Shown here piece after piece: positions 1-9,690 of a stretch of DNA of 41,378 nucleotides. The number at the start of each line of letters is the position of its first letter. The first letter of the stretch is position 1. The position numbers and the translations under genes were made by a program. A model generated the notes under the pieces. It ran no database searches, was not told where the DNA came from, and was given only the letters and a program-made list of their open reading frames with translations. The stretch lies in contig WELA01002449.1 in NCBI GenBank assembly GCA_009602735.1, forward strand, positions 60,519 to 101,896, read 5' to 3'. The DNA comes from Mesotaenium endlicherianum (taxonomy: Eukaryota; Streptophyta; Zygnematophyceae; Zygnematales; Mesotaeniaceae).

Positions 1-79
1 CCCCTTTTGCCCGAGCGCAGGCCCTCCCCCCCTTCTGCCCCTCTTCTGCATCGCGCCTTCTGGTCGACCGGGCGGGCAG

Positions 80-3000
80 CAACCAGCCTTGCCTACCAAG
101 CAGTGCTCTCACAGGAGGCAGGACAAGGGTCTGCCTCTGCTGGGGCAGGCAGCTTGGCCGAAGGCACACAGTGGGGACCTGCCTGAACAGCAGCTGGGGA
201 TGCTGGGATATGCTGCTGATCTACGTGGATACTGTCGTGTACCTCTTCCTCTTCCTCCTCCTCCTCCTCCTCCTCCTCCTCCTCCCCCGCCTCTTCCTCG
301 TTTTCCTCCTCTTCCTTCCCCCCCTCCTCCTGCTTTTCCTTCCTCGCCCTGCTCCTCCTCCTCCTCACCATCGTTCTCCTCCTCGTCGCGGTGGGCGTGC
401 GCGCGACAGATCAAGACGGCGATCACGGTGGGCGTGGTGGGCTTCCCCAACGTGGGTAAGAGCAGCCTCATCAACAGCCTGAAGCGCACGCGCGTGGCCA
501 GCGTGGGCTCCACGCCCGGCGTTACCAAGGCCATGCAGGAGGTCCACCTGGACAAGCACGTCAAGCTGCTCGACTGCCCTGGGATCGTGTTTGCCTCCAC
601 GGCCGGCAACGAGGCCTCGGCCGCGCTCCGCAACGCCATCAAGGTGGAGAGGCTGGACGACCCCATCGCGCCAGGTGTGCGCGCGCCTGTGGCCTTGAAG
701 TGCTCTCCTCTCCTCCCCTCCCCCCCCATTTCCCCCTTTCGCTTCCCGAAACAACCTTTGCTGGGAAAGGGAGGACCACGCCGTCGTGCATTGCGCTTTC
801 CTGTGTTGGTGTCTGTGTGTGCGTGTGCGTGTGTGCGTGGTCAATTAATAGTGTTATGGTGGCTGTCTTCAACCCTAGAAGGGTGCGCGCATCAGTGGGA
901 AACTTTTGTCCCCTCTTCGACAGCCTTCCCAAAGGAACTGCCAGAGTGTGTCGCATACCCGCCACGCCCACCCTGCGCGTTCATCAACCCCAGCAACTCA
1001 GCGTCTGTGACCAATGACACGCTGTACGCACGCACTCGGGAGTGTGGCATCCAAGCATTGGTGGTGGCTGTTAAAGTTGCACCATTCAATCAACTTATAG
1101 CTCTGTGCGTGCGCGCGCTTGTGTTTTCGGCGTGGGCGTGCTTGTGTGTGTGCTCGTGTGTGTGTCTATGCGAGTGTGTGAAAGTGCTTGCAGAAAGTAC
1201 ATGCTGACTCCCCGTCCGTTGGTTCTGGGGGTGGTGGTGGTGGTGGCGGCGCGCGGTGCAGTGGCCGAGATCCTGAAGCTGTGCAGCGCGGAGCGCCTGA
1301 TGGGCATCTACAAGATCGAGCGCTTCTCCGGCGTGGACGAGTTTGTGCGCCTCATCGCCATGGCGCGCGGGAAGCTCAAGAAGGGCGGCATCCCCAACAC
1401 CGCCGCTGCCGCCAAGTCCGTGCTCAAGGACTGGAATGAAGGTGACCCCTCCCTGTCCTTCCCTCCCTACCTCTCTCTCTCTCTCCTCCCCTCCTTTCCT
1501 CCCTCTTTGCCTCCCCTTCACATTTTCGCTGCCTTCCCCCCTCCCTCTTTCCGTCCCTCCCTGCCACCCAGCCTCCCCCAATTTCTCTTTCCTTGCCTCC
1601 CTTCCCTCACGTCCTTGTTGCCTTCTTCTCTCCCTCTTATGATTCCTATGCCCCTCCCTGTCCATCCCTCCCTGCCTCCCCCTGCAGCCCCGCTCTCTCC
1701 CTCTGCTCCTCACTGCCCCCGCGGCTCTGCTGACTATACAACTGACTGCTACAACAATGACATGTGTTATGATGCTGATGTTGGCCTCGCGGCCTGTCTG
1801 GGCATGCGCGAGTCCTCATTTCGTGGACCTCCGACCTTCTCCTTGGTTGAGCTTCTGATGCGCGCCTGCTGCCTCTGGTGTGAGCGCACGCATCATCGTT
1901 GTCATCAGGGCGGGCGCCTGTTCGCCACCTTCAGGTGTTAGGTTGCGAGTGGATGTGCCCCAAGCATGTCCACCTTTGGCCATATAGATGCTGATAATAA
2001 ATTGGCGAAAGTGAGTGTCAGGATCTCAAGCCAGACGGGAAAGGACGGCCGCTGCAGGCTGCCTGCGGCCTCTGTCTGGCAGGCCTTGTCAGAGTGGGTG
2101 AGTAAAGGGGCAGGGGTGCTGTAGGGGTCATCGCAGATGAGCTCCTTTGAGGATGCTGGTGACCAGGACCGCTGCAGTCAGCAGGGGCAGCTGCAGCAGC
2201 AACAAGCAGACAGACGGGCTGCAGGGCCCAGTGGCCAGCCAGCTGGCCAGCTGACATCCCATAGGTCACTTACCCAAGATCCTTCTTGGGGGGGGGGCGC
2301 GTTTGCGTGTGTGTGTCTCTGTCGGCGGGGAAACGTGCGCATATGTATGTGTGTGTGTGTTTGTATGGGTGCGCGTGTCGTGCAGGCAAGATCCCGTACT
2401 TCACGCTGCCGCCGGCGAGGGACAGTAACGCGGAGCACGACGCGGCGGCCATTGTGACGGACTACAGCAAGGAGTTTGACGTGGACGAGGTGTTCCGCGG
2501 CGAGGAGACAGCTGTCATTGCGGGGCTGCCGTCCATGGCGGACGGCGACTACACCATGATGCAGGCCGGGGAGACGCCCACCCTCGACACCGAGGGCCTC
2601 GAGGTCAGCACACACGCGCGTGCGATCGCACTCCCTGTTGTTTGCTATTTCCTCGAAATAAGTGCTGTGGTGGGTGGCCGCGTCACAAATGCGAGCTACT
2701 GCCTGACGGGTGACCTTTTTTGCCCTTGATGCTGATAATGTTGCTTGAACCTCCATGGCATTGGTGGCCGTGTGCTGGAAACGATGTCCTCTGTGTGGTG
2801 CTCGTGTCCGTACACGTACTGAGAGCCAAGTCGCCGTTGCGTTGCACACTTTGTGGGAAAGAAGAGGTGGTAACTCGCAGGGCGCTTGATCCCTGAGTGG
2901 CCGCACAGCTGCCTGACTTGCAGCTCTAGGCGCCTCAGTGACTGCCGTGTGAAATACGTGGTTTGTTGCGATCGGTCAATGTTTGAACCGTGAGGCTGAT

Positions 3001-3436
3001 TCTCATGTTCTCACTCTCGGTTATTGTCTGCTTGTCTCTACCTGCGTAGGATGAGGAGGAAGAGGAAGAAGACGACGAGGACGACGACGAGGAGGAAGAG
3101 GAGGAAGATGCCGGCCCCACTGAGATGGAGCAGGAGGAGAAAGTCGTGGCGCGGGGCCAGAAGTTTCTGCGCCAGAACGACACGCTCTACGACGCTGACG
3201 GCATCCACAACCCCCACGCTGCACGCGCCGAGAAGAAGAAAAAGAGGAAGAAGAGTGCCGTAGCGCTGGCCGGGGCAGTGGGTACAGGTGTGGGTGTCAG
3301 GGGCAACAGTAAGGATGACGATGAGGAGTACGACTTTGCCATGGATTATGACGGAGAGGGAGGGAATGCTGCCGACGCGGCAGATGCAGATGACGAAGAA
3401 GAGGACGCTGAGGGCGACTCTATAGATGCTGAGTAG
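80..3436 (+). CDS. NSN1: NSN1/GNL3-like nucleolar GTPase (nucleostemin family), 3' part of gene
   Basis: Circularly permuted GTPase of the nucleostemin family, known to act in the nucleolus in large-subunit ribosome biogenesis. Confident exons are 410-674, 1262-1441, 2386-2603 and 3050-3436 (stop TAG at 3434). All have GT-AG borders and matching phase, and together encode 349 residues. A likely upstream exon ends at 238 (from about 80) and carries a weak match to the conserved segment before the G1 motif. Seen: G1 [10 protein letters not shown]2 region GSTPGVT, G3 DCPG, the segment [13 protein letters not shown] followed across the junction by KIPYFTLPP, then a Glu/Asp-rich tail with a Lys-rich patch. 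The G4 and G5 motifs and the basic N-terminus should lie left of the window. Introns carry pyrimidine-rich and TG-rich low-complexity DNA. Family assignment is firm; the 5' exon is tentative. Confidence 0.92.
239..409 (+). other. In-frame, stop-free pyrimidine-rich intron (or poly-Pro/Ser insert)
   Basis: A CCT/CTC-repeat tract lies between a likely donor (CGT|GTACCT) and an acceptor (GACAG|ATC). It is 171 nt, a multiple of three, and has no stop in the gene's frame. If retained it would insert 57 residues rich in Pro and Ser just before the GTPase G1 motif. NSN1 relatives have no such insert, so an intron is more likely. Confidence 0.5.
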
Positions 3437-3699
3437 AATGCATGTATGGATAGGCTTGCGCTTTGCAATAGCAATATAGTACGGCATTTGTCCATCCTCT
3501 TGTATGGGCAGAACATTCCTTACACAAGGTTTATGTTTTAGTTTCTACACGTACATGTGCAAGAAGATAGTGATTGTGGCCTGTTCAAATGAAATGGACA
3601 AGCAGGCCCTAAGATTGCATGGTGCAAAAGGAGATAGCAAGCTGAAGGAGCTTCTGGATGAGCACTTGTAGCCTTGAAGGTCATTCAAAAAGTTTCAAA

Positions 3700-3861
3700 T
3701 TGAAGGTTTGCGACATGAAATGTCACAAACCAAAGTTTGACAAGTGTTCAAATTTGATCAATTTCACACGTGTTGTGTCTCATCGACAAACAAAACCCTC
3801 ATTAGGCTTCTCGTTGCAAAGAAGCCTCATTGCAACAGGAAGGTAGTTGCTACACATACCC
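3700..3861 (+). repeat. Left terminal repeat A1 of the retroelement
   Basis: Begins TTGAAGGTTTGCGACATG and ends near CTACACATACCC. It matches 8911-9064 almost base for base apart from a few indels, and 9139-9260 over its later three quarters. It includes a short inverted motif around GCTTCT...AGAAGC (AGGCTTCTCGTTGCAAAGAAGCCT), which could fold into a hairpin. Confidence 0.85.
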
Positions 3862-3900
3862 GCGTAGACATTGCATGTCGAGACTTACTCAAACAATCTT

Positions 3901-4863
3901 ATGTCAGGCATACAAAATCGCTTGATAGAGTACCATAGATCCGCGAACACTCGAGATGCGGACGTGTTTGCTCACTTACGAGCGATGACGGAGAGAGGTG
4001 AGGGAAGCCAGGGAGGCCCGAGCGACTTACGCAATGATAGTGAGCAGGTCAATGGCGAGCAGATTAACGACATCGGTAGGGCGAGAGTAGCGAGCCAGCT
4101 TACTGCTTATGAAATCGCCAAATTACATGCAGAGTTCCTTAAAGAGTACGAAAGCGAGCAGGCCGAGCTCAGCAAGGCGGAAGCGGCTGAGCTCAAAGCT
4201 GCGCAGCACGCTGCTCATCTCGAAATGGCCAAGTTATAGCAGGCAGTGAGCAAACTAGCGCAAAGCAAGGTCTCGCAAGCTCACGATGGCGAGGGAGCAG
4301 GGGCGGACATCCTGCAGCAGCTCAAGCGGCTCAAGAGGAAAAGTGAGGTTGCAGGTGTGGGCAAGTTGTCTGAGGGCAACCGCGCCCAAATGAAGGTCAT
4401 GAACGACCTCGCGGAGCTGTGCCACAACGCTCAAGATGCGCTGGACAAGGAAGACATTGAAGCGGCCCAAAGCGCGCTCACGGAAGGTTTGTCTCTGATA
4501 ACTTTTCGGCAAAAGCACATCATTTCCGCGGACTTGCATAGCTGGCATGTAATTAATGAGGTTGTCAAGTCCATGCAAACTAAGGATGAGAGCGAGGATT
4601 GGGAGAATCGGGTCCAAAAGCAAGTGGCTAAGAGTAAGGACAAAGAGGAGGAGAGGGAGTTTGAATTTAGTAGTTTGCGGGCCAGCCCGTATGCGTTTAA
4701 GGCTAACCCCCGCGCTCCTAGGATGTTTAGAAATGACTTGAGTTGCTGGCACTGCCACATGGTAGGCCACACATCTCATTTTTGCCCTTCGGGGCCACCT
4801 AATGGCCCAGGCCCCCAACAGAGGCAGCCTTTGCTAGCACCAGCTCAGGTAGCAAACTTCTAG
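3901..4863 (+). pseudogene. gag-like protein of the retroelement, zinc-knuckle, one internal stop
   Basis: The frame is open from the first ATG at 3901 but for a TAG at 4237-4239. The first part is a Glu/Ala/Lys-rich, probably coiled-coil stretch. After the stop it continues with QAVSKLAQSK and a segment with RQKHIISADLHSW, a pattern familiar from DIRS/Ngaro gag proteins. Near the end is a CCHC zinc knuckle, CWHCHMVGHTSHFC (C-x2-C-x4-H-x4-C), used for nucleic-acid binding. The final TAG at 4861 may also be premature, since GPYGPPQGPYGQPQ follows in the same frame. The stop at 4237 would result from a single C-to-T change in CAG. It is a structural protein remnant; whether it is still made is unknown. 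Confidence 0.75.
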
Positions 4864-5757
4864 GGGCCTTATGGGCCACCCCAAGGGCCTTATGGCCAGC
4901 CCCAGCGTTTATTAGCATTTTTTGTTATTTGGAGTGTGAGTAGTTGGACATTGTTAACCAGGCCTTTGGCCTCCATGGACAATTTAAATTTTTGGTATGA
5001 TTATTTTTTATTATTTTTTATTGGCAAATTGTTGCTGCATTGGTTAGCCACCTAGGCCCCCTATACATTTGGGTGCACATGCTCACGTTAAGGAGCATAA
5101 CATTGTTGGACGTGGGTGGGATACCAAGCCTAGGACTCCACTAATATTGTTTGTAATTATTGTCGTTATTGGTTATGTTTGATTGGTTGTTGACTCGGTT
5201 CTTGCTTGGGTCGTTGCATACATGATGGTGTTTGTTGTAAATATTTTGTGGCTGTTTTGTTGGTTGTTATAATTGCCGTTACGTTAGTTTGCTTGTCGGG
5301 CACATTAGTAGGCGGATGATGCATGTCCCTCTTATCGAGGGACGTACGCCGCACGTATGGATGTGCGTGGGTGGAAGAAAGCCCCTTCAGGCCTCTTAGG
5401 CGCTGGCAGATTGCGCACGAATGGAGACCACTCTCATTGAGCTTTGGTTCTCGCGGCTGGATTTTTGGTTTGTTGGCATGTCGCCTCTCGCACACTGGCG
5501 CGTTGTATTGCAAGGCTGCTATAGGCCAGAGAAGTGTAGGCAAAAAGTTTTCAAAGCACAAATTGAATGCACGCGCACTGGCGCAAGTATGCATGAAGGC
5601 TCCTGCCAGCCATATAGGCATTGGCAGTGGGAACACGGTTGGGATCACTCCTATGGAGTTTTGGATCGCCGAATATAGAGGGGCTGCAATGCGATGTCAA
5701 AAGGGTGCACACATATGCCACACAAGTCGGTTGCCGGTGCATGCATAGCGTACCCCA
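4864..5757 (+). other. Inter-domain region of the retroelement, no clear gene
   Basis: Between gag and the RT domain lie about 890 bases with AT-rich stretches near 4915-5290. An open frame at 5323-5748 shares the frame of the RT polyprotein and ends in TAG at 5746, but I recognise no domain in it. It may be the decayed polyprotein N-terminus. Confidence 0.5.
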
Positions 5758-7686
5758 ATGTTGCAATTGCGGAGCAGGGTAATGGAGGATGCCAATCAAT
5801 CGTTGACACGTTCGAGGCATCGTGGCCAAGACCAACCGCGGGTATGCTATATCGTTTGTTGGGTCATAGGTAATTTCGTGAGCGACGAGAAGGATTTCAA
5901 ACACGAACTCCAAGTGTACTTGGGGCGGAAGGAAGAAGCCGTGCAGTCGGACGGCGCCGCATCGAAGGTACCACCGCAAGCAACCGTGGTTGCAGGAAAT
6001 TTGGGAGCAAATGTTGCCTGGTGGAAACGTTGGTGTACGTCTTCGTTAGTCCTCTCTACCATCGAGAGTGGCTACAAGTTGGTGTGGGACACGCATACTG
6101 CACCACGGCATCACCAGCGCAACCATAAAGGTGTGGAGAAACACATACAGTTTGCCCGTGAGTCAGTGGGGGAGCTAGTAGCCTCCGGGGCTGCCAAAGA
6201 GTGGACTCTCCNTAGCCTCCGGGGCTGCCAAAGAGTGGACTCTCCTAGGTCTCCCACACTGCATATGCCCCTTGAACGTGGTCGAGGGCAAGAAGTTACG
6301 GTTAATTCATGACCTGCGCCACGTGAACAAAGCGTTGAAAAAAGTAAAATTTAAGTATGAGGGGTTGGATAAGTTAGTCGATGGCGTGCACGTAGACGAC
6401 TTCGTGTTTACCATTGACCTCAAGTCTGGCTATCATCACGTCAAGATGCACAAAGATGCACATACGTTCTTGGGGGGTTTGAGCTGGATAAGAAGATTTA
6501 CACTTTCACATGTCTCCCATTCGGGCTTGCGATCGCACCTTACGTATTCACACAAGTGGTGAAAGAGCTGGTGGGAAGGTGGAGGCAGATGGGGATACGA
6601 GTCATAGCATATCTAGACAATTTTTCTGGTGAGCTGTCCCAGTGAGGACGCCCACGCGCGAAAATGCGGCTGGTGTTCGGCGAACTTGCACTAGCAGGAT
6701 TCGTGGTGAATATGCAGAAGGCAGTACTTACGTGTTCAAAAATCACACAATTCTTGGGCATTGTGATAGACACTCGTAAACTTTGGGTGCACATTGGCAA
6801 GACGCGCAAGGAAAAACTCCTCCTAACACTCCTCCACGTTCGAGCTATGGCCCACAGGACTCGTAGCGTGCACATTAGAACGATAGCATCTTTAGCAGGC
6901 TAGCTAATTTCCATGAAGGTGGCTTTTGGGGGCACCGCGGGCATGTACACACGCCATATGTACACTGTTATCAACCAGGGGTCTACTTGGGATAACATGG
7001 TCCCCATGACGGAAGGGCTGCTCCACGAGCTTGCTTTTTAGGAGGAGCACTTTGATAAGTTCAATGGTGCTCCCATTCGGGCCACCATGGCCCCTGATTT
7101 TGTCATGCACACCGACGCTAGCGTGACCACATGGGGCGCAGTTTTGAGATCGGTGGCCTCAGGGCAGACGTGGGAATTACTGGGCCCACTCCCCGCTGCT
7201 AGCATCGGGGGATCGTCAACATTAAGGGAGATACTTGGACGATTTTTCCTGCGACCGGAGGCTTTTCAAACACTAGAAGCACAGTGGGGGCCGCATTCGA
7301 TCGATGGATTTGCCACAGCAAGCAACACGCGCCTGTCGAGGTTCAACTCTAGGTGGCTAGAGGTGGGCGCTGAGGCCATAAATGCCCTCACCGAGCACTG
7401 GGCAGGTGAAAACAACTATTCTTTTCCACCACCTCAGATGGTCGCTCCAGTAGTCGACCACGTCCTGCGATGCAAGGCCAACTGCACGCTAGTGATACTC
7501 CAGTGGTAGTCAGTCAACTGGTGGCAGCGGTTGCTAGATAGCGATGCGGAGTGGATAGATTGTGTGCAGGCGAGCATTCCGCTAGGCTATAGCTCCTCAA
7601 TTTTGTTGCCTGGCACAGACAAGGCTGCGTTTGGGGGCAAGGGCATCCCTCTGTGCATGGTGCTAGCCTTACGCTTGGGTGTATGA
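5758..7686 (+). pseudogene. DIRS-type reverse transcriptase and RNase H polyprotein, disrupted
   Basis: The RT N-terminus is near 5980-6210 (VLSTIESGYKL). Next come KKLRLIHDLRHVNK at ~6281 and the first catalytic Asp in FTIDLKSGYHHV at ~6407. After a frameshift in the G6 run at 6472-6477 follow FTCLPFGLA at ~6499 and the active-site box at ~6610. That box reads YLDN instead of YLDD, so the second catalytic Asp is lost. RNase H starts near 7105 (HTDASVTTWGAVL) and is followed by the DIRS-typical segment with WGPHSIDGFA and FNSRW. In-frame stops are TGA 6643, TAG 6901, TAG 7039 and TAG 7507; the natural end is probably TGA 7684. Another frame break, at 6179-6245, looks like an assembly duplication around one N. 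This copy cannot encode active RT as written. Confidence 0.85.
6179..6245. repeat. 33-bp perfect duplication flanking a single N (probable assembly join)
   Basis: Bases 6179-6211 and 6213-6245 are identical and are separated by one N at 6212. Dropping one copy plus the N (34 bases) rejoins the reverse transcriptase reading frame. This is the look of two overlapping contigs placed end to end, not a biological repeat. Confidence 0.8.
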
Positions 7687-7724
7687 GGTGTTGAGCAGAA
7701 TATCAACTTTTCGAAAATTCGGTC

Positions 7725-8726
7725 TTGCAAGCCTTGGAAGCCACGAGCGTGGACGTGTTGCTCCACACTATCGCGCCTCCCAGTCTGCGTACCTACAATA
7801 CTTACTGGATGCGTTTTCAACGGTGGTGCGAAATGCATAAGTTGCAGGATCTTCCGGCGTCAGTCGAGGTGGTCAGGCTCTACTGCTTGTATCTCATCCA
7901 GGAGCGTGTCACCTGGTCTACATACCATTTGTCATCGGCTGCAATCTTTTGCGTGCATCGACTAGCGGAGCTACCTAGCCCCACATCGCACGACAAAATC
8001 AATACCCTTAGAAAAGCAGCGCAAAGGTTGCTGCCCAGACCCAAGCACACCATGATGCCGGTCACACCTTGCACCCTCACTGCGATTTTTGAAAAGCACG
8101 CAGGGCCAGGTGCCACCGCTGCATCGCTCATGAAGGTGGCCGCGATGATGTACAGTGCTTGTCTGCGATACTCAGATCTGGCCAAAACCAAAATTCAGGA
8201 TCTCGACATCACGGGTGGTCCAAACATCACAGACATTTACTTGCACCTCCCGTCCTCTAAGACGGACCAAATTGGTGAGGGCGCATGGGATGCCCTTCAC
8301 GCAAGCAACTCCAAGTGGTGCCCGATAAAAATGTTGTGTAGGTTAGTGGCGGAGATACCAGAGTATGCTCTCGATGGACCTTTAATTCGGCATATACAGG
8401 CATCTGGCAAACCTTCTCTTCAGCCCGCCTCACACGCCACTGTGAATAAGTGGTGCAAGGAACTATTTGCATCGATAGGCCTTACACAGAATATGGGTAC
8501 GCACTCCTTGCGAAAGGGAGCCGCCACAGCAGCCGCCAACTTGGGCGTCCCAGATGCCGTAGCCCAAACTATGGGCAGTTGGAAATCTGCTCGAGGAAAA
8601 GAGCCATACGTGCTTCACCTGCAGCAGTCACTGGCAACCGCTGCCCGAACCATAGCCATCCCTGACGATGCTAGCGATGCTCCCTATGGCCAAGAGCAAA
8701 TTCTAGCAACTTTTAGACGCAAGTAG
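7725..8726 (+). CDS. Tyrosine recombinase of the retroelement (open frame)
   Basis: Tyrosine recombinases integrate the circular DNA intermediate of DIRS-class elements without target-site duplication. The frame is open from 7695 (after TGA 7692) to the stop at 8724-8726. The first in-frame ATG is only at 7809, so the N-terminus is uncertain; residues are counted here from 7725. A core-binding segment (LRTYNTYWMRFQRWC, 21-35) is followed by the catalytic set: Arg148 in ACLRYSDL, Lys179 in SSKTDQ, His260 and Arg263 in THSLRKG, Trp286 in GSWKS in place of the common His, and Tyr295 in EPYVLHL. All catalytic positions are present, in contrast to the broken RT upstream. Confidence 0.88.
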   Translation: MQALEATSVDVLLHTIAPPSLRTYNTYWMRFQRWCEMHKLQDLPASVEVVRLYCLYLIQERVTWSTYHLSSAAIFCVHRLAELPSPTSHDKINTLRKAAQRLLPRPKHTMMPVTPCTLTAIFEKHAGPGATAASLMKVAAMMYSACLRYSDLAKTKIQDLDITGGPNITDIYLHLPSSKTDQIGEGAWDALHASNSKWCPIKMLCRLVAEIPEYALDGPLIRHIQASGKPSLQPASHATVNKWCKELFASIGLTQNMGTHSLRKGAATAAANLGVPDAVAQTMGSWKSARGKEPYVLHLQQSLATAARTIAIPDDASDAPYGQEQILATFRRK

Positions 8727-8830
8727 CATTACCATGTAGTACGACCCGTAAGGGCTGCTACTTAGATGAGACCCAACTTCTACGCTAACCACTAGACTAG
8801 CCTAGAAGTACCTTGTATGCAATTAACATT

Positions 8831-8909
8831 GCATACTACTACTCCTACTATTCTTTCTAATATCACCTTCTTTCTTTCGAAATCAGGCAATTTGAACACA
8901 AATTGTCAA
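8831..8909 (+). repeat. Repeat C, copy 1 (at the start of the element's right end)
   Basis: A stretch beginning GCATACTACTACTCCTACTA and ending AATTTGAACACAAATTGTCAA; the last part holds the inverted repeat AATTTG/CAAATT. It recurs at 9596-9690 with a short internal expansion. It lies directly before repeat A2. Confidence 0.75.
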
Positions 8910-8910
8910 C

Positions 8911-9064
8911 TTGAAGGTTTGCGACATGCAAAGCAAAGTTTGACAAGTGTTCAAATTTGATTGATTTCACACGTGTTGTGTCTCATCGACAAACGAAACC
9001 CTCATAAGGCTTCTTGTTGCAAAGAAGCCTCATTGCAGCAGGAAGGTAGTTGCTACACATACCC
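8911..9064 (+). repeat. Repeat A2
   Basis: A copy of A1 from TTGAAGGTTTGCGACATG to CTACACATACCCAC, with a small deletion relative to A1 after GACATG. Confidence 0.85.
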
Positions 9065-9065
9065 A

Positions 9066-9138
9066 CCCACCCACCCCTCTAACCCTCCAATCCACTGGGA
9101 GAGGCACGAGGCGGGCAATAAAGTTGGTGCCAGCAATA
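9066..9138 (+). repeat. Repeat B1
   Basis: Contains CCTCTAACCCTCCAATCCAC and GTTGGTGCCAGCAATAGT. It matches B2 (9261-9331) closely, and the pair flanks A3. Confidence 0.8.
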
Positions 9139-9260
9139 GTGTTCAAATTTGATCGACTTCACACGTGTTGTGTCTCATCAACAAACGAAACCCTCATAAG
9201 GCTTCTTGTTGCACAGAAGCCTCATTGCAGCAGGAAGGTAGCTGCTACACATACCCACTT
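9139..9260 (+). repeat. Repeat A3 (lacks the first ~45 bp of A)
   Basis: Starts at GTTCAAATTTGAT, inside the A sequence, and runs to CTACACATACCCAC. It sits between B1 and B2, the place expected for the internal A copy in split-direct-repeat elements. Confidence 0.8.
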
Positions 9261-9331
9261 ACCCACTCCTCTAACCCTCCACTCCACTGGTAGAGGCAAG
9301 AGGCAGGCAACGAAGTTGGTGCCAGCAATAG
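9261..9331 (+). repeat. Repeat B2 (probable right end of the retroelement)
   Basis: Contains CCTCTAACCCTCCACTCCAC and GTTGGTGCCAGCAATAGT. It is the second B copy and the last repeat of the A/B series. Confidence 0.75.
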
Positions 9332-9595
9332 TCTTTGCCATGCACGATAGAGTGGTTGTTATTTGTTAGGTCACAATATGTTTTGTCGATTAGTAGTAAC
9401 CAACGGCGGCGATTCGACGGTCAACCTCAACAGAGCAAGAATGCAGCTGCCAATCCATAGTGTTGGTTAGGAGTTGGAATATAGTTGTTTTGACCTCTTT
9501 GTATTGTTATTGATTAGTCAAGTACAGATAAGCGTAGCAGCATGTAGGAAAGGACTAGACAAGAACGGATGACGCGTAATTTGTAGCATACTACT

Positions 9596-9690
9596 ACTCC
9601 TACTATTCTTTGCATACAACTACTTCTTCTATTCTTTCTGATATCACCTTCTTTCTTTCAAAAGCAGGCAATTTGAACACAAATTGTCAA
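9596..9690 (+). repeat. Repeat C, copy 2
   Basis: Matches 8831-8909, including GATATCACCTTCTTTCTTTC and AATTTGAACACAAATTGTCAA. It is not followed by an A repeat here. The two C copies therefore bracket the A2-B1-A3-B2 block plus ~264 bp of other sequence (9332-9595). Confidence 0.7.

Larger units (their letters stand above)
3700..9331 (+). mobile_element. Tyrosine-recombinase retrotransposon (DIRS/PAT/Ngaro class), decayed
   Basis: All genes are on one strand in the order gag (zinc knuckle), reverse transcriptase, RNase H, tyrosine recombinase. That gene content defines the DIRS order, which has neither integrase nor LTRs. A ~160 bp sequence A at the left (3700-3861) recurs at the right end (8911-9064 and 9139-9260) and alternates there with a second repeat B (9066-9138 and 9261-9331). 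This resembles the split direct repeats of PAT- and Ngaro-type elements (A1-genes-B1-A2-B2), with one extra A copy. I saw no methyltransferase domain. The RT/RNase H frame is broken by several stops and a frameshift, and gag has one stop; the recombinase is open. The exact outer ends are uncertain because a further repeat (C) lies beyond them. Confidence 0.85.

Noticed and set aside
89..1207. A 372-codon continuous + strand frame
   Set aside because: Only 410-674 (and probably the part before 239) is coding. The rest reads through pyrimidine repeats and the 675-1261 intron with its TG repeats.
4237..7509. TAG read as Gln (altered genetic code)
   Set aside because: The NSN1 and kinesin genes end in TAG where their families end, so TAG is a normal stop. 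The retroelement TAGs fit decay instead.
7087..7509. Stand-alone host RNase H-like gene
   Set aside because: It shares the frame of the upstream RT remnant and carries the DIRS-specific segment after RNase H, so it belongs to the retroelement.
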